Source of the DNA: Sphagnum magellanicum
Lineage: Eukaryota; Streptophyta; Sphagnopsida; Sphagnales; Sphagnaceae
Assembly (NCBI GenBank): GCA_021904315.1
Contig: CM038908.1
Span: forward strand, 18,744,501 to 18,808,500
Direction: 5' to 3'
Length of the DNA: 64,000 nt
A program made the translations under genes and the position numbers. The notes beneath the pieces were generated by a model. The model saw nothing but the letters and a program-made list of their open reading frames with translations. It had not been told where the DNA came from and did no database searches. Below, one piece after another: positions 23,236 through 36,012 of this stretch (its first letter is position 1; each line of letters opens with the position of its first letter).

Positions 23236-24700
23236 ATTAATTAGTTGTGGGGACACCCAACCTGCAAATGTTTTTCCTTTGTGATGGGCATCTTTGATTG
23301 GTTCATCACAAAAAACTAAATCAAGCTGTGGATAGTCCCAAAATAGTATATATTGTGCACTCCTCCTCCTTTGGGGGTGCATTTATATATAGGTTACAAG
23401 AGTAGAACTTAGGGCAAAGCATATGGGGGCAAAGTGAGGTGCTATTGGAAACATGTTGGAGAACACAGTGGGAACTTGGGAAACATGTTGGGAACCATTG
23501 GGGACTTGATGGGAACCATTGGGAACCCCAAAGAAAACACCCCTTACTTGCCCAAAAGGAAAAAAAATTGAGCCCCTTTTGTGCATGTTGGTTCATCTCA
23601 TTGGTTGTCAAGAATTTCTATGCCTACTTGTCTTCTTCACCAGTTTTGGCCTAGGCAAATGGCAGGGGCACAAACTTTGGGGACATCCCCATAGATATAT
23701 GTGTATATTTGTGCTTCTTATTAATTTGTTAAGGGGGGGTTTAAGGAGCCACTTGGATTCACATTTTTTCGAAACATTGGGCACTCCTCAAAATAGAAGT
23801 ATATAGCTGCTTCCCTTTGACCCTCCTATATAGTTTATATACCTACATGAAAGTTCAACTTTGGCCAAAGCATGTGGGTTAAATGTGTGGTGCTATTGGG
23901 AACATCTTGAGGAGCACCTTGGGAACTCGATGGGAATGCATTGGGAACACATTCCCCCCTCCAAAAACCTAAAAGAAAACAATTGGGCCTTCTGGAATCT
24001 ATTTCAAGCCTTCTCATTGGTCATACGAAAATTATGGTCCTAAAACTGTCTATTACCATTTTGACCTAGGCTAATGGAAGGAAAGGGGAGTCCAGGTGTA
24101 ATATGGTGCTCAGATTAATTAGTTGTGGGGAAACCCAAAGTTCAATTTTGTTCTTTCACGATGGGCCATCTTTGATTGACACAAAAAGGAAATTCAAACT
24201 TTTGACATTCCCAGAATAGATGTATATTGTAATCTCCTCCTTTGGGCAGGTTACATAGGTTACAAGAGTATATATAATTAGGGCAAGGGATGTGGGATAT
24301 AGTGAGGCACTCTTGGGAATACATTGGGAAAAACACAAAATCCAACACTCCACCCTCCTCCAAAGGAGAAAAAGCCTGAGCCCCTTGGCTGGCTCACCTC
24401 ATTGGCTGCAAGAATGTTTTTTGGGCTACCTGTGTTCTTTGCCATTTTTGGCCTTGGCTAATGGCAGGGGCATGAACTAGGGGAGTATAATAGGGTTCTC
24501 CTACTATTATGGGAGTAAATGTTTCTACCTAAACAGCTGACAGTCCACTCTCCACACCAAACACAACTTGAAACCAAAAAAAAAAAAACCCCTTCACTCC
24601 ATGACACGACTTCTCATTGGTTGCATGAAATTCTAGCCCTAAAATTGGCTGCCACTATTTGTGACCTCGACTAATAGCCCTTCCTAAGAACTACCTATAT
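23236..24700 (+). repeat. Tandem cluster of dispersed repeat R1 (three full copies and a partial one)
   Basis: Copies start near 23236, 23705 and 24114 with 'attaattagttgtggggA'-type openings (the middle one diverged). Each then shows 'tttgattgg', 'cccaaaatag/cccagaatag', 'gttacaagagta', 'gggcaa.gcatgtggg', a cluster of 'gggaac' words, 'tcattggttg' and 'gcctaggcaaatggcagggg'. The third copy ends near 24480 and a decayed 3' part follows to about 24700. Period is about 410-470 bases. The copies have similar divergence from each other and from the single copies at 0.7 and 3.8 kb. The frames that open here are not conserved between copies. Confidence 0.7.
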
Positions 24701-26560
24701 TCTCCTACTGTTCACTTTCACCAAGAAAAATAGTACTTTGACAAGTTTTTAAAACTTGCATTTCAGCATCTAAAGCAATATGGTTGAACAAGGGGTGTGT
24801 CAAACCGTGGCCTTGCCATTTAAATTAAAAAGTATCTTAAGGTGGGCAAAAGAAGAATTATGGAAACTCCCATATTTCACCATGCCAAAATATAATCTTC
24901 AATAAATCCTCTAAAAAAAACCAAAATCCTTCAAGATATCATAACTCTATTATAACTAATCTCAAGTTTCAACACAGGCCAAAATATCATCTTTCAAAAA
25001 TCCTTGTATCAAAATAGAGCTATGATTTACCTAGGGGGCCAAAATCCATTAAGCTACTATACTCTATAATGAATCTAAACACAATATCCTTTTTTGCCTT
25101 GGTAGGCAAGGCCAACAAACAACTACTGGAGGGAGGAGTTGTGCATGAAGTAAAACTTCAGATTACAAACTGCAAATGACCAACTTTTGTAACATGTGAT
25201 TTAGTAGATCTGGTGTTCAAAGATAGTAAGGTCACTTGGGCAGAGACTCTTGAGGTCAGACCTTTCAGTCTGAACCTCCAATTCAATTTCCAAGGAAATG
25301 GGTTGATAGTCAATAATACCCACTCCAATGTAAAACCCATAAGAATGAAGTAAAATTTTGACACCTACTAGAAGCAAAACCCACAACAACCAATGAAATG
25401 GTTGACACTTGACACCCACTAAGCAAAACCCATATGAACTGAGGAAACGGTTGTTGACACCAACTTGAAGCCAAACACGGAAGAAAAAGGATTACAAAGC
25501 TCCGGAAGTCCAAGAAGCTTTCATTGTAGGAGTGGAGAGTAGCAAGAGTACACTATCCATTGGAGGCGTGTGTTATGACTCCACAACAACTTTCATTATA
25601 TGAGCATAGAAGTAAACCAACAGCCACCAGCGCACCATCCATTGGAAGGCTGAACCATGACTCTGTTGTAGATGAACCCCAACTGATTTGACATTGGGTT
25701 TCACCTTGGTAGCTTAACATTGGGGAGGTGAAAGTAGGCAAGGTTTTTATAGGTGGGCTACAAGGTAAGTAGATGTTTGCAGATGGTTAGTATGTAGGTA
25801 AAGGGCTAGTAGGTTGTTAGCAGGTAGGTAGTAAGAACAGCAACTGAGTTAACCTAACCTCCATGGTTGCCTAACTTAGTGAATTGCACCTCAATGGAAA
25901 AGTGTTTCCTATCCAAGTGCCATCTATCCCTCATATGGTGCACTGGTTGCTCTTGGTGGACTCTGGCCTCTGTTGTAAGTGTGGTTGATGTACTCTATTA
26001 GCATGTGATTGTCACATGGACACTTTTGTCCTCTTGGAGATTTGAATCCAGACCTTCTTGCATTTGAAGCTGGGATGCAACATCTGTCTCTAATTTGTAT
26101 ACAATAAAACTTGCATAAGAGCATCTCCACCAACACACTGAACAACTTATTTTGGATGAAGATTGGTAAACATTTGCTTGACAGGCTCACTAAAAATTGA
26201 TGTGGCTCAATATTTTTGCTCAATATGCTAGCCGCAAACAAGTGCTCTTGACTGGTCACATATATTGATTAGTTCAGGTGGTTTGTTATGAGTAGATTCT
26301 GACATGTAGCATCTCAGGTTCATGTTTGTGGGTGGGGCTTGGAATCAGCTTTGTTTTTGCTTGGCAAACTGGTGCAAAATTGCACCCAAAACATTCTTTT
26401 GAATTTTTTCGAAAATTTTGCCACAAAAGAGTTTGCGAGATTTACACAGGTTTCTAGTGTTAAATCAGGTTTTTCAGCCCGATTATTTTGAGAGTTTTGC
26501 AATAACTTGTCAGCATCAATGTTAAATTCTTTTAGGGATAATCGCCACTAGTGCTCCATC
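24701..26560. other. Spacer with a small minisatellite, no gene seen
   Basis: No conserved protein can be read. A short repeat of 'gcaaaacccacaacaacc'-type units lies at 25318-25475, and 'aggtaggt' words occur at 25740-25840. A box-B-like word near 26040 (minus) could be part of a SINE but the box A is weak. Confidence 0.4.
25318..25475 (+). repeat. Degenerate minisatellite, about 50-60 bp unit, three copies
   Basis: Three units each contain '(g)aaaacccata/acaa', 'gaatgaa/tgaaatgg/tgaggaaacgg' and 'ttgacacc'. The minus-strand frames across it repeat hydrophobic words and are a product of the repeat, not a gene. Confidence 0.5.
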
Positions 26561-27734
26561 ACCAAAATGAAAAAAGAAAAAGGCTGCTTGGAATCAATCA
26601 ATCTTGGATGTGAGAAATAGTGATACAGGGCCAAATGCCAAGTATGGGTGAAGCTGCTCCAAGAGAAGGCAATAATATAGCAGTATAGGCCAGGATGTGA
26701 ACTTTTGCTGGAGACCCCAAGTATACTCTAGGTTCTTTGCAAACTGCATTATCATCATGCATGCCACATGGTGAGTCCATATCAGGGTTTTTAAAAAATA
26801 AATTAAGGCATAAAAGATTTGCCAACTAAAATTAGGATTCCATGTTCTCACAAATTTAATTTGGGCAGAAGTTAGAGCTTGGATTGAGAGCAACTTCTGT
26901 TGTAACTGTCTCATAGAAGAACTACCCATATGCAATAAGTTCCTGCTCAAGATTTGGATCTTGTCATACCTTTCTTTCAACATCATGACAGCTCTAGATC
27001 ATCTGCATTTTGCTTTCCAATCTAATTAACAAGCTCTTGGGTTTTGCAGATACACAGCATATGCATGAGCAAAGCTTTCACCTTAATTCAGCTTAAATAG
27101 ATTCTGATTTCTCTGGTTTTGGTCATGATTTGATTGCAGCCTTCCACTCTCATGGGAATCTTGGCTGTTGCAATACAAAGTACATTGGGGCAGAAGTAGA
27201 GGATGGAAATTTGTGACAAACCTTGGAACAGACGTATAGGCAACAAAATAGAACATTGAAGTCCAAGTAGCATGGTCGGTTCTTTACTGATTAGTGTCGA
27301 CTGTGCCGTTGGCCCAAGTGTTACCATGTCCTCAACTGATGTTTCCTTCCAAAACCTGGTTTTTTGGAATTTATTTTCAGCAGCAGAAATCAATTAAAAA
27401 TCAATATCTCCCACATTCTGAATCCAATTCTTACCAAATAAATTCCATCAAATCCTGCTCATCAAGATCTTTCCAACAACACCAAAGGCACATTCCAATT
27501 CCTCCAAAATTTTCAGCGAAGAAATCATTCAGTATTCAAGAACTTTTGCACCACAAGTCCAAACATCATGGAACCAAGCCCATACTTTTATAAATGCCAA
27601 ATATTTGCAAAAGCCATATCCATACCCAATGGGGTTTAAGTGTTTTGACCATAGTTTTCTGGGGAATATTGCATTTTTGAAAAAAGTCTTAGGAGTAAGC
27701 TCTTGCATCCTCTCTCTTTAGTGATAATTATCAC
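26561..27734. other. Region with possible decayed coding DNA on the minus strand
   Basis: A minus-strand frame of 130 codons (26986-26594) begins with a helix-like stretch ('YDKIQILSRNLLHMG', 'MRQLQQKLLSIQALTSAQIK') and then becomes hydrophobic and unlike a protein, as if an exon read into an intron. I do not recognise the family. It may be an exon remnant or chance. Confidence 0.25.
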
Positions 27735-28203
27735 TTACAGAGAGTGGAATTTTTGAAGGCAGCAAAAGAGTCTGCAGGTGCTCTGGTTGCAAAATTCCAT
27801 GGTAGTGTGCTCTCCATGCTTCCACATGCATACAATAGAGACAGTGCAAGGATATCATATTTCCTTATAGCTATTGCTTATATTGTTGCTGCACCCAGCA
27901 ATTCACACCTTGACAGAGAAGGTGTGAATGGTTGATGGATGTATGCGAAAGCAAACCACTCACCACCTGCTTGTGGTTTGATATAACAAAGAGGATGGCA
28001 AAAGCATTTTGAAAATTTGGCACTTAGATGCCAAAGTATGTTGGATAAAATTGAAGAGTCCATCTCAAAAAGGATGAAGTACTTGGTGGGAGGGGCATCT
28101 CCAGCCTTCCTTGTGGAGAAGAGGCTTACCAAAACATGCACAGGTATGCAAAACTGTTGGAAGCAAACAAGCCTAAGATCAAGTACTATAAGAGCACCTA
28201 AAT
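27735..28203 (+). pseudogene. Decayed coding fragment, family not recognised
   Basis: One plus-strand frame has protein-like composition over about 150 codons but is broken by two in-frame stops, a TGA at about 27933 and a TAA near 27987. Readable parts are 'FLKAAKESAGALVAKFHGSV' and 'LPHAYNRDSARISYF' before the first stop, and 'CQSMLDKIEESISKRMKYLV' with 'GGASPAFLVEKRL' after the second. Sense appears to leave this frame near 28145, which suggests a frameshift. A splice-acceptor-like 'cacttacag' precedes the start. It looks like one or two exons of a dead gene copy. The function is unknown. Confidence 0.4.
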
Positions 28204-29849
28204 AGAAGAGATGCATACCCAATGGTTACAGTGAGACAAGGAGCCATCTTCAGTGTCAGCAAGCTTAGCACCTCTCTCTTACTGATCGAAGAAAACCCAC
28301 TTCCCCAAGACAGAAAATTGCATAAAAGCAGAAATTACAATGAGGATTTTGACTGCAATCAACACTTTCACATTTTGCAAGCTTGCAAGCTACACCACCT
28401 TCTATCGTTCCATTAGGAAACATGCGCTTGGTTTAGTCCAGCTTGTGTCTAATACTTCCAAAAGTCAACAATGTTGAGCTGGTGGGTGCAAAGGTTAGAA
28501 CCCAATTTTTTGATGCATTGTGCAACCTGGTTCATAGTCTCGAATCTCTCCTTAGTTTTGAGATGTTGTGATTCCCAGTTCAGCTGAAATGTGAGATGTG
28601 CCAACCAAATGTGTAAGATATTTCCAAGCATTGCAAGTAGACATGGAAATGTGGATTCATGTAGGAAAAGTCAAACTTCCCAAACTCATTGCTTGACATA
28701 GAGACCCCATGGGTGCCAATTGACTTAGAATTCGATGATGCTGCTATCTTTTGGAGTGATTGCATTTTGGAAATGTTTACCTCAGTCAGATAGGCGTTTG
28801 TTTTTTTTGCTTTCTTTTTGTCATTGCACATCGTATTGTTCAAGATAGTGTAGTTTCACAAGCTTATCAGTAAAAGCCTACAACCTTGGTTTATGTATAG
28901 GATAGGTGATTGGTTTGCCCTTATAGGACAAACACTTGTACCGGTTACTAAAGAGTGACGAAATTCATAAGGATAACACGATCGCCAGGCATTAACTCTA
29001 GGCACCTACAGGAGATCCCTCCTGGCCTGGTTTGTGCAAAACCCACTTTGGTAATCACAAAACCTACTTTGTGTTGTTGGATGCCCTCTAAAAAGAAGCC
29101 CTCTAAGAGTGAAAATCAAGTTGCGCAAGTGAAAAAGGTGTGTTTATCTCCATTGCGTATAGGCAACAATATATCAAACACAACAATGTAACACTGCATG
29201 CTCATGACAGGAGTGATCATGACTTTGTGGGCTATTATTAATCATGGAACAAAGGTGTCCCATGCCATGACCATGGTGCATCACATTAGGGTTCCTTTAT
29301 GACAACTACCGTTCAATTTCAGGTTTTTCATTGTTTCTTTTGCTTTTTTACTCTATTCTTTTAGCATGTATGTACCAAAGATAGTACTTGTGGAACTATT
29401 CGTCTCCTCTTGTCATCTTAGTTTGAGCTTGTGCACATTGTCTCCAACCCATGTTTTCTTTGTCTCTCTCCCATGTTCTCTCTCTCTTTTTGTTTTTGTC
29501 TTCCTATGTTCTATTTCTCGCATGTATTTTTCTCCTTCTTGGATTTGCTTGCTTCTCCCTACCCCTCTTTTCACCTTGAAACTTTGTTTTTGTACATGGG
29601 TGGTGTTCAAGATGGCATGTGGCATTGCAAAATGTGCCAAATCAACATTGTGAATTAAGTTTTTTTCTAGCTAGATGTAATTGAAGATTTAATGTGTGTA
29701 AAAAAAGAAGAAAGTAGCTTTCAATTTTCAATGAAAAATTCTTTCAAAAAATTTATATATAACAAACTTGGTTTGTAATGGAAGTTGCACTTTTATGTAC
29801 ACATTTTGAGTGAGCAAATGAGAGTGATTGCTTATTACAAATAATTGCA
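28204..29849. other. Spacer, no certain gene
   Basis: A minus-strand frame at 28843-28580 contains a plausible stretch ('LTEVNISKMQSLQKIAASSN') but no domain that I know, and the frame shifts soon after. The pyrimidine-rich stretch at 29400-29560 opens long frames on both strands by composition alone. No firm gene call is made. Confidence 0.35.
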
Positions 29850-30090
29850 AGCATTTATTTTTATTCATGTAGTTGTGGAAAGAAAGTGCAATTGAGATAT
29901 TTTTGGATTGAGTATTTGTTTTTTAGGAATAACAAGGTTCATAAATTTTATTTTTATCCATGTAATTGTGGACAAATGTTTTGAATTTGAGTATTTGGTT
30001 GCCAAGAAGAAGCTTCATATTTCATTTGTATTCATGTAGTCGTGGAAGAGAAATATGTGTTTTAGATTTGGGTATTTGACTCATTTCTCC
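29850..30090 (+). repeat. Short degenerate tandem repeat, about 76-92 bp
   Basis: 'ttattcatgtagttgtgg' at 29861 recurs in diverged form at 29953 and 30029, each followed by 'gagtatttg' or 'gggtatttg'. Three copies with uneven spacing. Confidence 0.55.
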
Positions 30091-33000
30091 TTCCCCTTCT
30101 TTCTATCAAATTTCCACAAAGGTACCCATGATCATGTGAAACTAAACTTATATCTGATTGGATTTGGAGCTCCAATTCCCAAAACAAAACCTAGAAGATT
30201 TAATGCCCTGTCAAGGCTGAAGGGATATGAAGAAGTTGATTAGGTAAAAAAAAATTGTTTTTTTGTTCTATGTTTTTTTTTTTTTTTTCCCTTTGACCCT
30301 CAATTTATCATTCCATCATTCCAACCTTTACTTTTTTTTAAGAATTAACAAGTGCTATGTAATTTGTCATGGATTGCAAAGTAGCCGTATAAGCAATGTG
30401 TAGAACTCGAACTATATCAAGTGTTTTAGTTCAATGTTGGGTATTTATGCATCAATGTTTCAAGCCTTTATGTCTTGATGTATTAAAGCTTTTGTATGTC
30501 ATTGCATTAGTGAACTATATATAAGGGTATTGATAAACTATGCATTAATTTATCAAACATTTTGTATTAATGATCCATGCCATAATGTATGATTGTACTA
30601 ATTGAGGGTATGTGTTTCAATTTTTTAAGTTTATAACTTAGCAATGTGGGTGTTATGGTTCTAGTTCCAGACATTGTTTCAATCTATGCACATCCCCTTA
30701 TTACAATTGCACTACACAATTGAACTAAGAAAATGATATCTTGCATGTATGTTATGGTCTTGTGAATATATACAACCTCACACTGCAAGATGTTTGTTAC
30801 TACCATCTTAATGATTTCACATCATCACATTGGTTTTAAATGCAACACCAGTAGTTGCACAACAAATTAAAAGTTGTAAAATACAAGAAGATAGACTAGG
30901 TATGGTTTATCATTGAGACATATTGAAGTAAAAGTGAGCCCATATGATTCAATATTTGTGGGAATACAGTAAGTTAACAAAGATTGTGAAAAACTCAAAT
31001 TTTCATGTTTTTAGGGGAGACTAATTATTGTTGGTCAATAATCATATCACTCTTTTCATCAACGTTATAAACAATCAACATTAACATTCAATGGCATTAA
31101 AACATTTTGCATAAAACTTGAAACAACAATATCACTAAATGTTGCAAAATGTTAATACATTGAAAGTCTATGACACTAAAAACACCTCAAGACCATAAAC
31201 TAAAGTTATTATTACTTAACCAAATGTTTTGCATGGGCATAGTCTATGAGATTTTAAAAATATTATAATTTTCATGGAAGCTAGATTGTATATTGTGTGA
31301 TGCAATACTTTTGATGAACACTATGATATACATACATGACAAGGCTGAGGTGTTGTGAACCTTGAAATCCTAAAAAGAAATTGGGATCATGTGGCTATTA
31401 ATTATTAATTAAAGTTATCTTCACCATCTTCATATGATTTATAAACAAGTCACCAACACAATTGAGTGGCATGAATAATTTAAATATTAAGGGAATTATC
31501 ATTAATGCATTGAAGAAAATTAATATTTTAAAACCTTAACCCATTAACATGGTTATTTAAATTATGTCTTTTATGTTTTTATTGTGATTGAGTTTAGTCA
31601 AAATGAACACTTGAATAAGTTGACATTATAATAAAAAATGATCAATCACTTGTAATAGGTATAAATATCACTTTTGTCAAAATGAAAGTGATGAAATAAC
31701 TAGTAATGTTCATTGTGTCATGTTTTTTTAATTTGATTGAAAAGCTAATATAGATGTTGAATAATAGGTAGCATAAACCATGATTAAATTTTTTAAATGA
31801 TTCATTAACAAATTACAATACCCTACATGAAGTTATTTAGGGATGTTATAGAATGTAAAAGTAGACCTAGGCATTTGGTTGTAGGCCCCTATGCATGTAG
31901 GCCTCCTTCCCTTCCTAGGCATGTAGGTTTCACTTCCCCCAAGCATGTAGGCCTCATCTCCCCTAGGTGTATTAGGTCACATATCTAAAAATAAAAATGA
32001 AAACCTTTCACCTTGTAACTTGGAAATTTTGGACTTGGAGATCATATCAAATAAATTACAATTGTTATAAAAAAAAAAGGGTCAATTTTTCACTTATATT
32101 CATGTTTACATGTGAATTTACCAAAACAAAGTAAATAAAATAAAATAAAATCTCTTTGACCAATTATTAATATTTTTCACTAGATTAATGTTGTTCAAGC
32201 ATTTATGCCTTTTCAATATATACACATTTTAAGCTTTTGTTCATCTTCTTGTATCTAAGTCTAGTTGGATTAATGTTTAAACTTATTGAATTCAAGAAGT
32301 TCATGATAGTTTTTGTGTTCAATATAATAGTCATTTTGCTCATCACATTTTGTCTTCATATAAGTTGTGAAATGCAACATCCATTACTCAAATAATACAA
32401 TGTTGATTCATTTACAAAATTGAATTCTAACAAATCTTAAATCCCCAAAAGATTAATTTCATATTTTCAAAATGATTTATTAGAAGTGAATATTTTGAAA
32501 TAATGATAAACTAATGTTTAATATTTAACTATTTACCATTGAAATCATTTTGGTTAAAACTTCAAAGGTATTATTTCAAAGGTGGTGATTTGTATTATTG
32601 GATCATCTGGTGCATGTGTATTGTGTACTTAAGCTATAACCTTGACCATAAGTTAAATAATTGGTTTGGTCTTTTATGGTTTACAACTCAAATTGAATCT
32701 AAATGCACTTGCTTAATTCACTCACAAAGTTGAAAACACCATTGTGTTCTTTTTCTTATGAAAATAGTCTATTGGTCATCATTTCAATTTAGATGTTATA
32801 TGATAATTAATAAAACATTGCTTGTGTTCAAATTCAAGATATATTCACAATGACACTTACACAATGTGAAAAATCTTAAATCATACATTATTATAAAAAA
32901 TAAGAACATTATTCACAACATAAATGTGAGGTCCACTATAAGAAGTTATGCATATGCATTTATTCTTATCCACTTTACAAGCTAATAATTTTGACATGTT

Positions 33001-33829
33001 ACAATAAACTATATTTAAAAAAAAGTTGATCATGGAAGTTTCCGTAATTGTCATCAATGCACAATACTTGTCACAACATCTTGTTTCAAATGATAAAATT
33101 TCAAACAAAATAAAATTTTGACAACCCTTTCCATATTAATTATTACAATTTGTTTCCACACAAACAAAATTTATGTGTGTAAATTTTTATATGTGAGCCA
33201 ATTGATTTAAATGTTCATGCATTTGTTAGGAATTCAATGACATTGAAAACATGAAATTTATACCATAATTATAAATTAATTAATAGATTTAAAAAGGTTA
33301 AATTGTGTTAGATTTTGGAAATCATTTTCAAATTTTCATTAAATTATTAACTTGTGCAATTATACCATGAGTTTGGTGTTTGGTAACATGAATATATCCA
33401 TGAAATCATGTTTGATGCCTACTCATTGATCATTTTTTAATAACAACGTATACACCACCTTTTGACATTTTTACATGGATGAAAATTCATGAATTTGAAA
33501 TGTAATTACATTTGTTTGAAAGTATAATATTTAAATCCTAATTTCAATCAAAGAATTGGCAATGGAATCGACCTTTCAATTTAATAGAATAATATAAAAC
33601 CAAAAGTGACTAAAAAGTTCCATAATCCTTATTTGATTTCGCTAGTGATGGTGATGGTTAAATATGCCTTGCAATAACAAAAAATCTTGAAGGTGAAGTC
33701 AAATTCTTACATCATGTATTCGTTACATTCAATGTTATATGAGTGTTATGCAACATATAAGAAAAGTAAAATAAAAAGAAATAAAGAAAAATAATGAACA
33801 TGTCAAGATATGATAAAGTTCCCTTCATA
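30091..33829. other. Long AT-rich spacer, no gene seen
   Basis: No coding frame of interest. A small 24-26 bp minisatellite lies at 31865-31975. The rest is AT-rich unique-looking DNA. Confidence 0.45.
31865..31975 (+). repeat. 24-26 bp minisatellite
   Basis: 'gcatgtagg' starts at 31893, 31919 and 31943, each followed by a C/T-rich half-unit. About four diverged units. Confidence 0.65.
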
Positions 33830-34190
33830 CTAATTAAGTTGGGCTTCACATTGTTGCACACTACTAGTGATGATCAAAAAAATTTCTTCTTCTCATGTTC
33901 CCATATGGTTTCCAATATATATTTCATCATTATTTATGTCAATGTCAAATTTAATTTGAATTAATACAAATATCATGGACATGAAAAGGCATGTGTTGAT
34001 TTACATTTCATATCCATGTTTGTGGGTAGGGAAAATAAGTGAGGTAGTTATTAGGAAAGAAGTGAAGTAGTTAGGCTTGGAAATGAGGTAGGTATGAATT
34101 GTTTATAGAATATAAAGGATTATGAAAAATTTATTGTCCAATGAAGACCATGTGAAGGATTATGTAAAATCTCCATATACCAATTCCTTG
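33830..34190 (+). repeat. Dispersed repeat R2, copy b
   Basis: It matches 18560-18960 in the same order: 'gttgcacactactagtgatg', 'tcatcattatttatgtcaat' (33926), 'ggacatgaaaaggcatgtgt', 'gtgaggtagttattaggaaa' and the 'gaccatgtgaaggatt' block. No coding sequence is conserved. Confidence 0.65.
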
Positions 34191-36012
34191 AAATTTCTCA
34201 CAACCTTATCCTTGAGCTCTCAATTAAAGTTGCAACAAAACAAGGGAAACAAATTGGAAAATTGGAATTAGGTCAAGGCATGGCATGGTTCAAACACATG
34301 CTTAAGGTGAGTGGGAAGTGTGTGGGGGTGCAAGAGAGGACCTCTCATGATTTTCAAGTGCACTCCCAATTTAACCATCTTTCTAGGATTTGTAATCCAA
34401 TACATAACCTTTAGGTTACTTAGCCATTTCTTGGACTTTTGGTGCAAAGAATTTAAAGAAGAAATGAAAGGCCACATGCTTTGTAACCCTTAAAGCCTGA
34501 CCAATAAAAAGTTATGTGTTTATTTTACACAATGATGACACTAGACTCTTTCTCTACAAGATGGGTCAATTGGTGACAAGGAATTGATGATATTAACAAA
34601 AAAATAATCTTTGGGAGTTGGGAGTTTTGAGACATTTTTGACAAGGTTTAAGGTACTAAATTTTGTTTCAATTAACTGTTTTTTGTATCATTGAAAAAGT
34701 TTCAAAGATATTTACAATGCAACATGCCTTCACATTGCCAAAACAATTATAATGGCTAAAAGTTATGGCCATGTGAAAAAACATGATGGTAGGAACAAGT
34801 TAGATTCTTGTTCATTAGTATTATGATTTTGGGGATCAAATGATATACAATTGAAGAGCTTGATATGAAGTTGGAAACTTTGTTAAATGTTATATGATAT
34901 ATATTTTAATGTCCAATCCATGTGTAATTTGTGGAAGTTATAATCAAAAAGTTCTAGGACTCATAATTTGGCAATTTTAGGAATCACTCTTTACAAGATC
35001 CCAAGAAAACACCATTGAGAAGCCCCTCCTAAGGCAAGGTACACAATCTAATATGAGGTAGTTATGCCCCATGTAAGGAACTTGGGCCATGGTGAGTTTT
35101 GTGAGTATGTTTGACTTTTGAAGTTCGGATATAGGTTGAAAATTTGACTCTTGAAATAAAAATCCATTCAAACAACGAACCATGTATATGTAACCAATTA
35201 CACATGGATACATGTAAGGTAGATGCATGGTATGGTGGCTCACTTATGGAGTCACAATTTAGAATGTTGTAGAATGTAATTTTCTTGTTCACCTATAGAA
35301 AATAATATAGCATGCCATTTGTCAATTAACCATTGGTTTGAGATTTTCAACTTGATTATGAAACTAAGTACATAATGTTTTTTTGGAAACAAGACATTCA
35401 TGGTCCAATATGGACTTTTGAAGTCCCAAAATATGGACCAATTTTTGACTAGAGCGCATTTCAATTTAAGCATTAATATTTATTTTCAATTTTTTTGATT
35501 GATAGTGACTAATTATTTAATGAAGAATGATATAAAGAACTAAAAATATGAAATTCTTTTCCAAAAAACCTTAGTCAAAAAAGAGTTATGGACTTTTGAA
35601 AGGTCAAATTTGACCCATGTTTTCATAAGTCCCTATGAGTTGGTTGTTTTCTTGTTTTAAAAAAAATAGATAGGGGTTCATAGTTTTGGAATATATAGTT
35701 TAGCCACATGTCATATGGATTTTATTGTTATGTTTGAATGGTTTTCAAAATTCATCCATTGTGACAAATATGTGGTGGATGACGTCATGATGTTGTGTCA
35801 TAGGGTTTAGGGTTGTTTGAAGGTGGGAGTCGATTAGGTTTTGGAGGGAATGAACTTGTAGCTATGTTTGTTATTTTTTCCAACATACTTCCTTCTTGAC
35901 AACCGGTTGTCGTTTTGCAAACCTTCAATGTTTTCGACATGTAATGGGTTTTCATTGATTAACTTCCATCTTCTTGCTCAAAGGTTTTTTGTTGGAAAAT
36001 GTTTTGTCAGGA
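34191..36012. other. Spacer, no gene seen
   Basis: No recognisable gene. A perfect TGACGTCA palindrome lies at 35780-35787, about 230 bases before the pseudogene that follows. Confidence 0.4.
35780..35787. promoter_or_regulatory. TGACGTCA palindrome (bZIP/CRE-type site)
   Basis: Perfect 8-bp palindrome of the kind bound by TGA-type and other bZIP factors. It lies upstream of a decayed transposon ORF and might have been part of its promoter. It could also be chance. Confidence 0.35.

Noticed and set aside
23321-24363. Several ORFs of 60-96 codons on both strands
   Set aside because: They lie inside R1 copies and are not conserved between copies.
29366-29658. Overlapping ORFs on both strands
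   Set aside because: The pyrimidine-rich composition (CTCTCT, TTTGTC) opens frames by chance; no motif is present.
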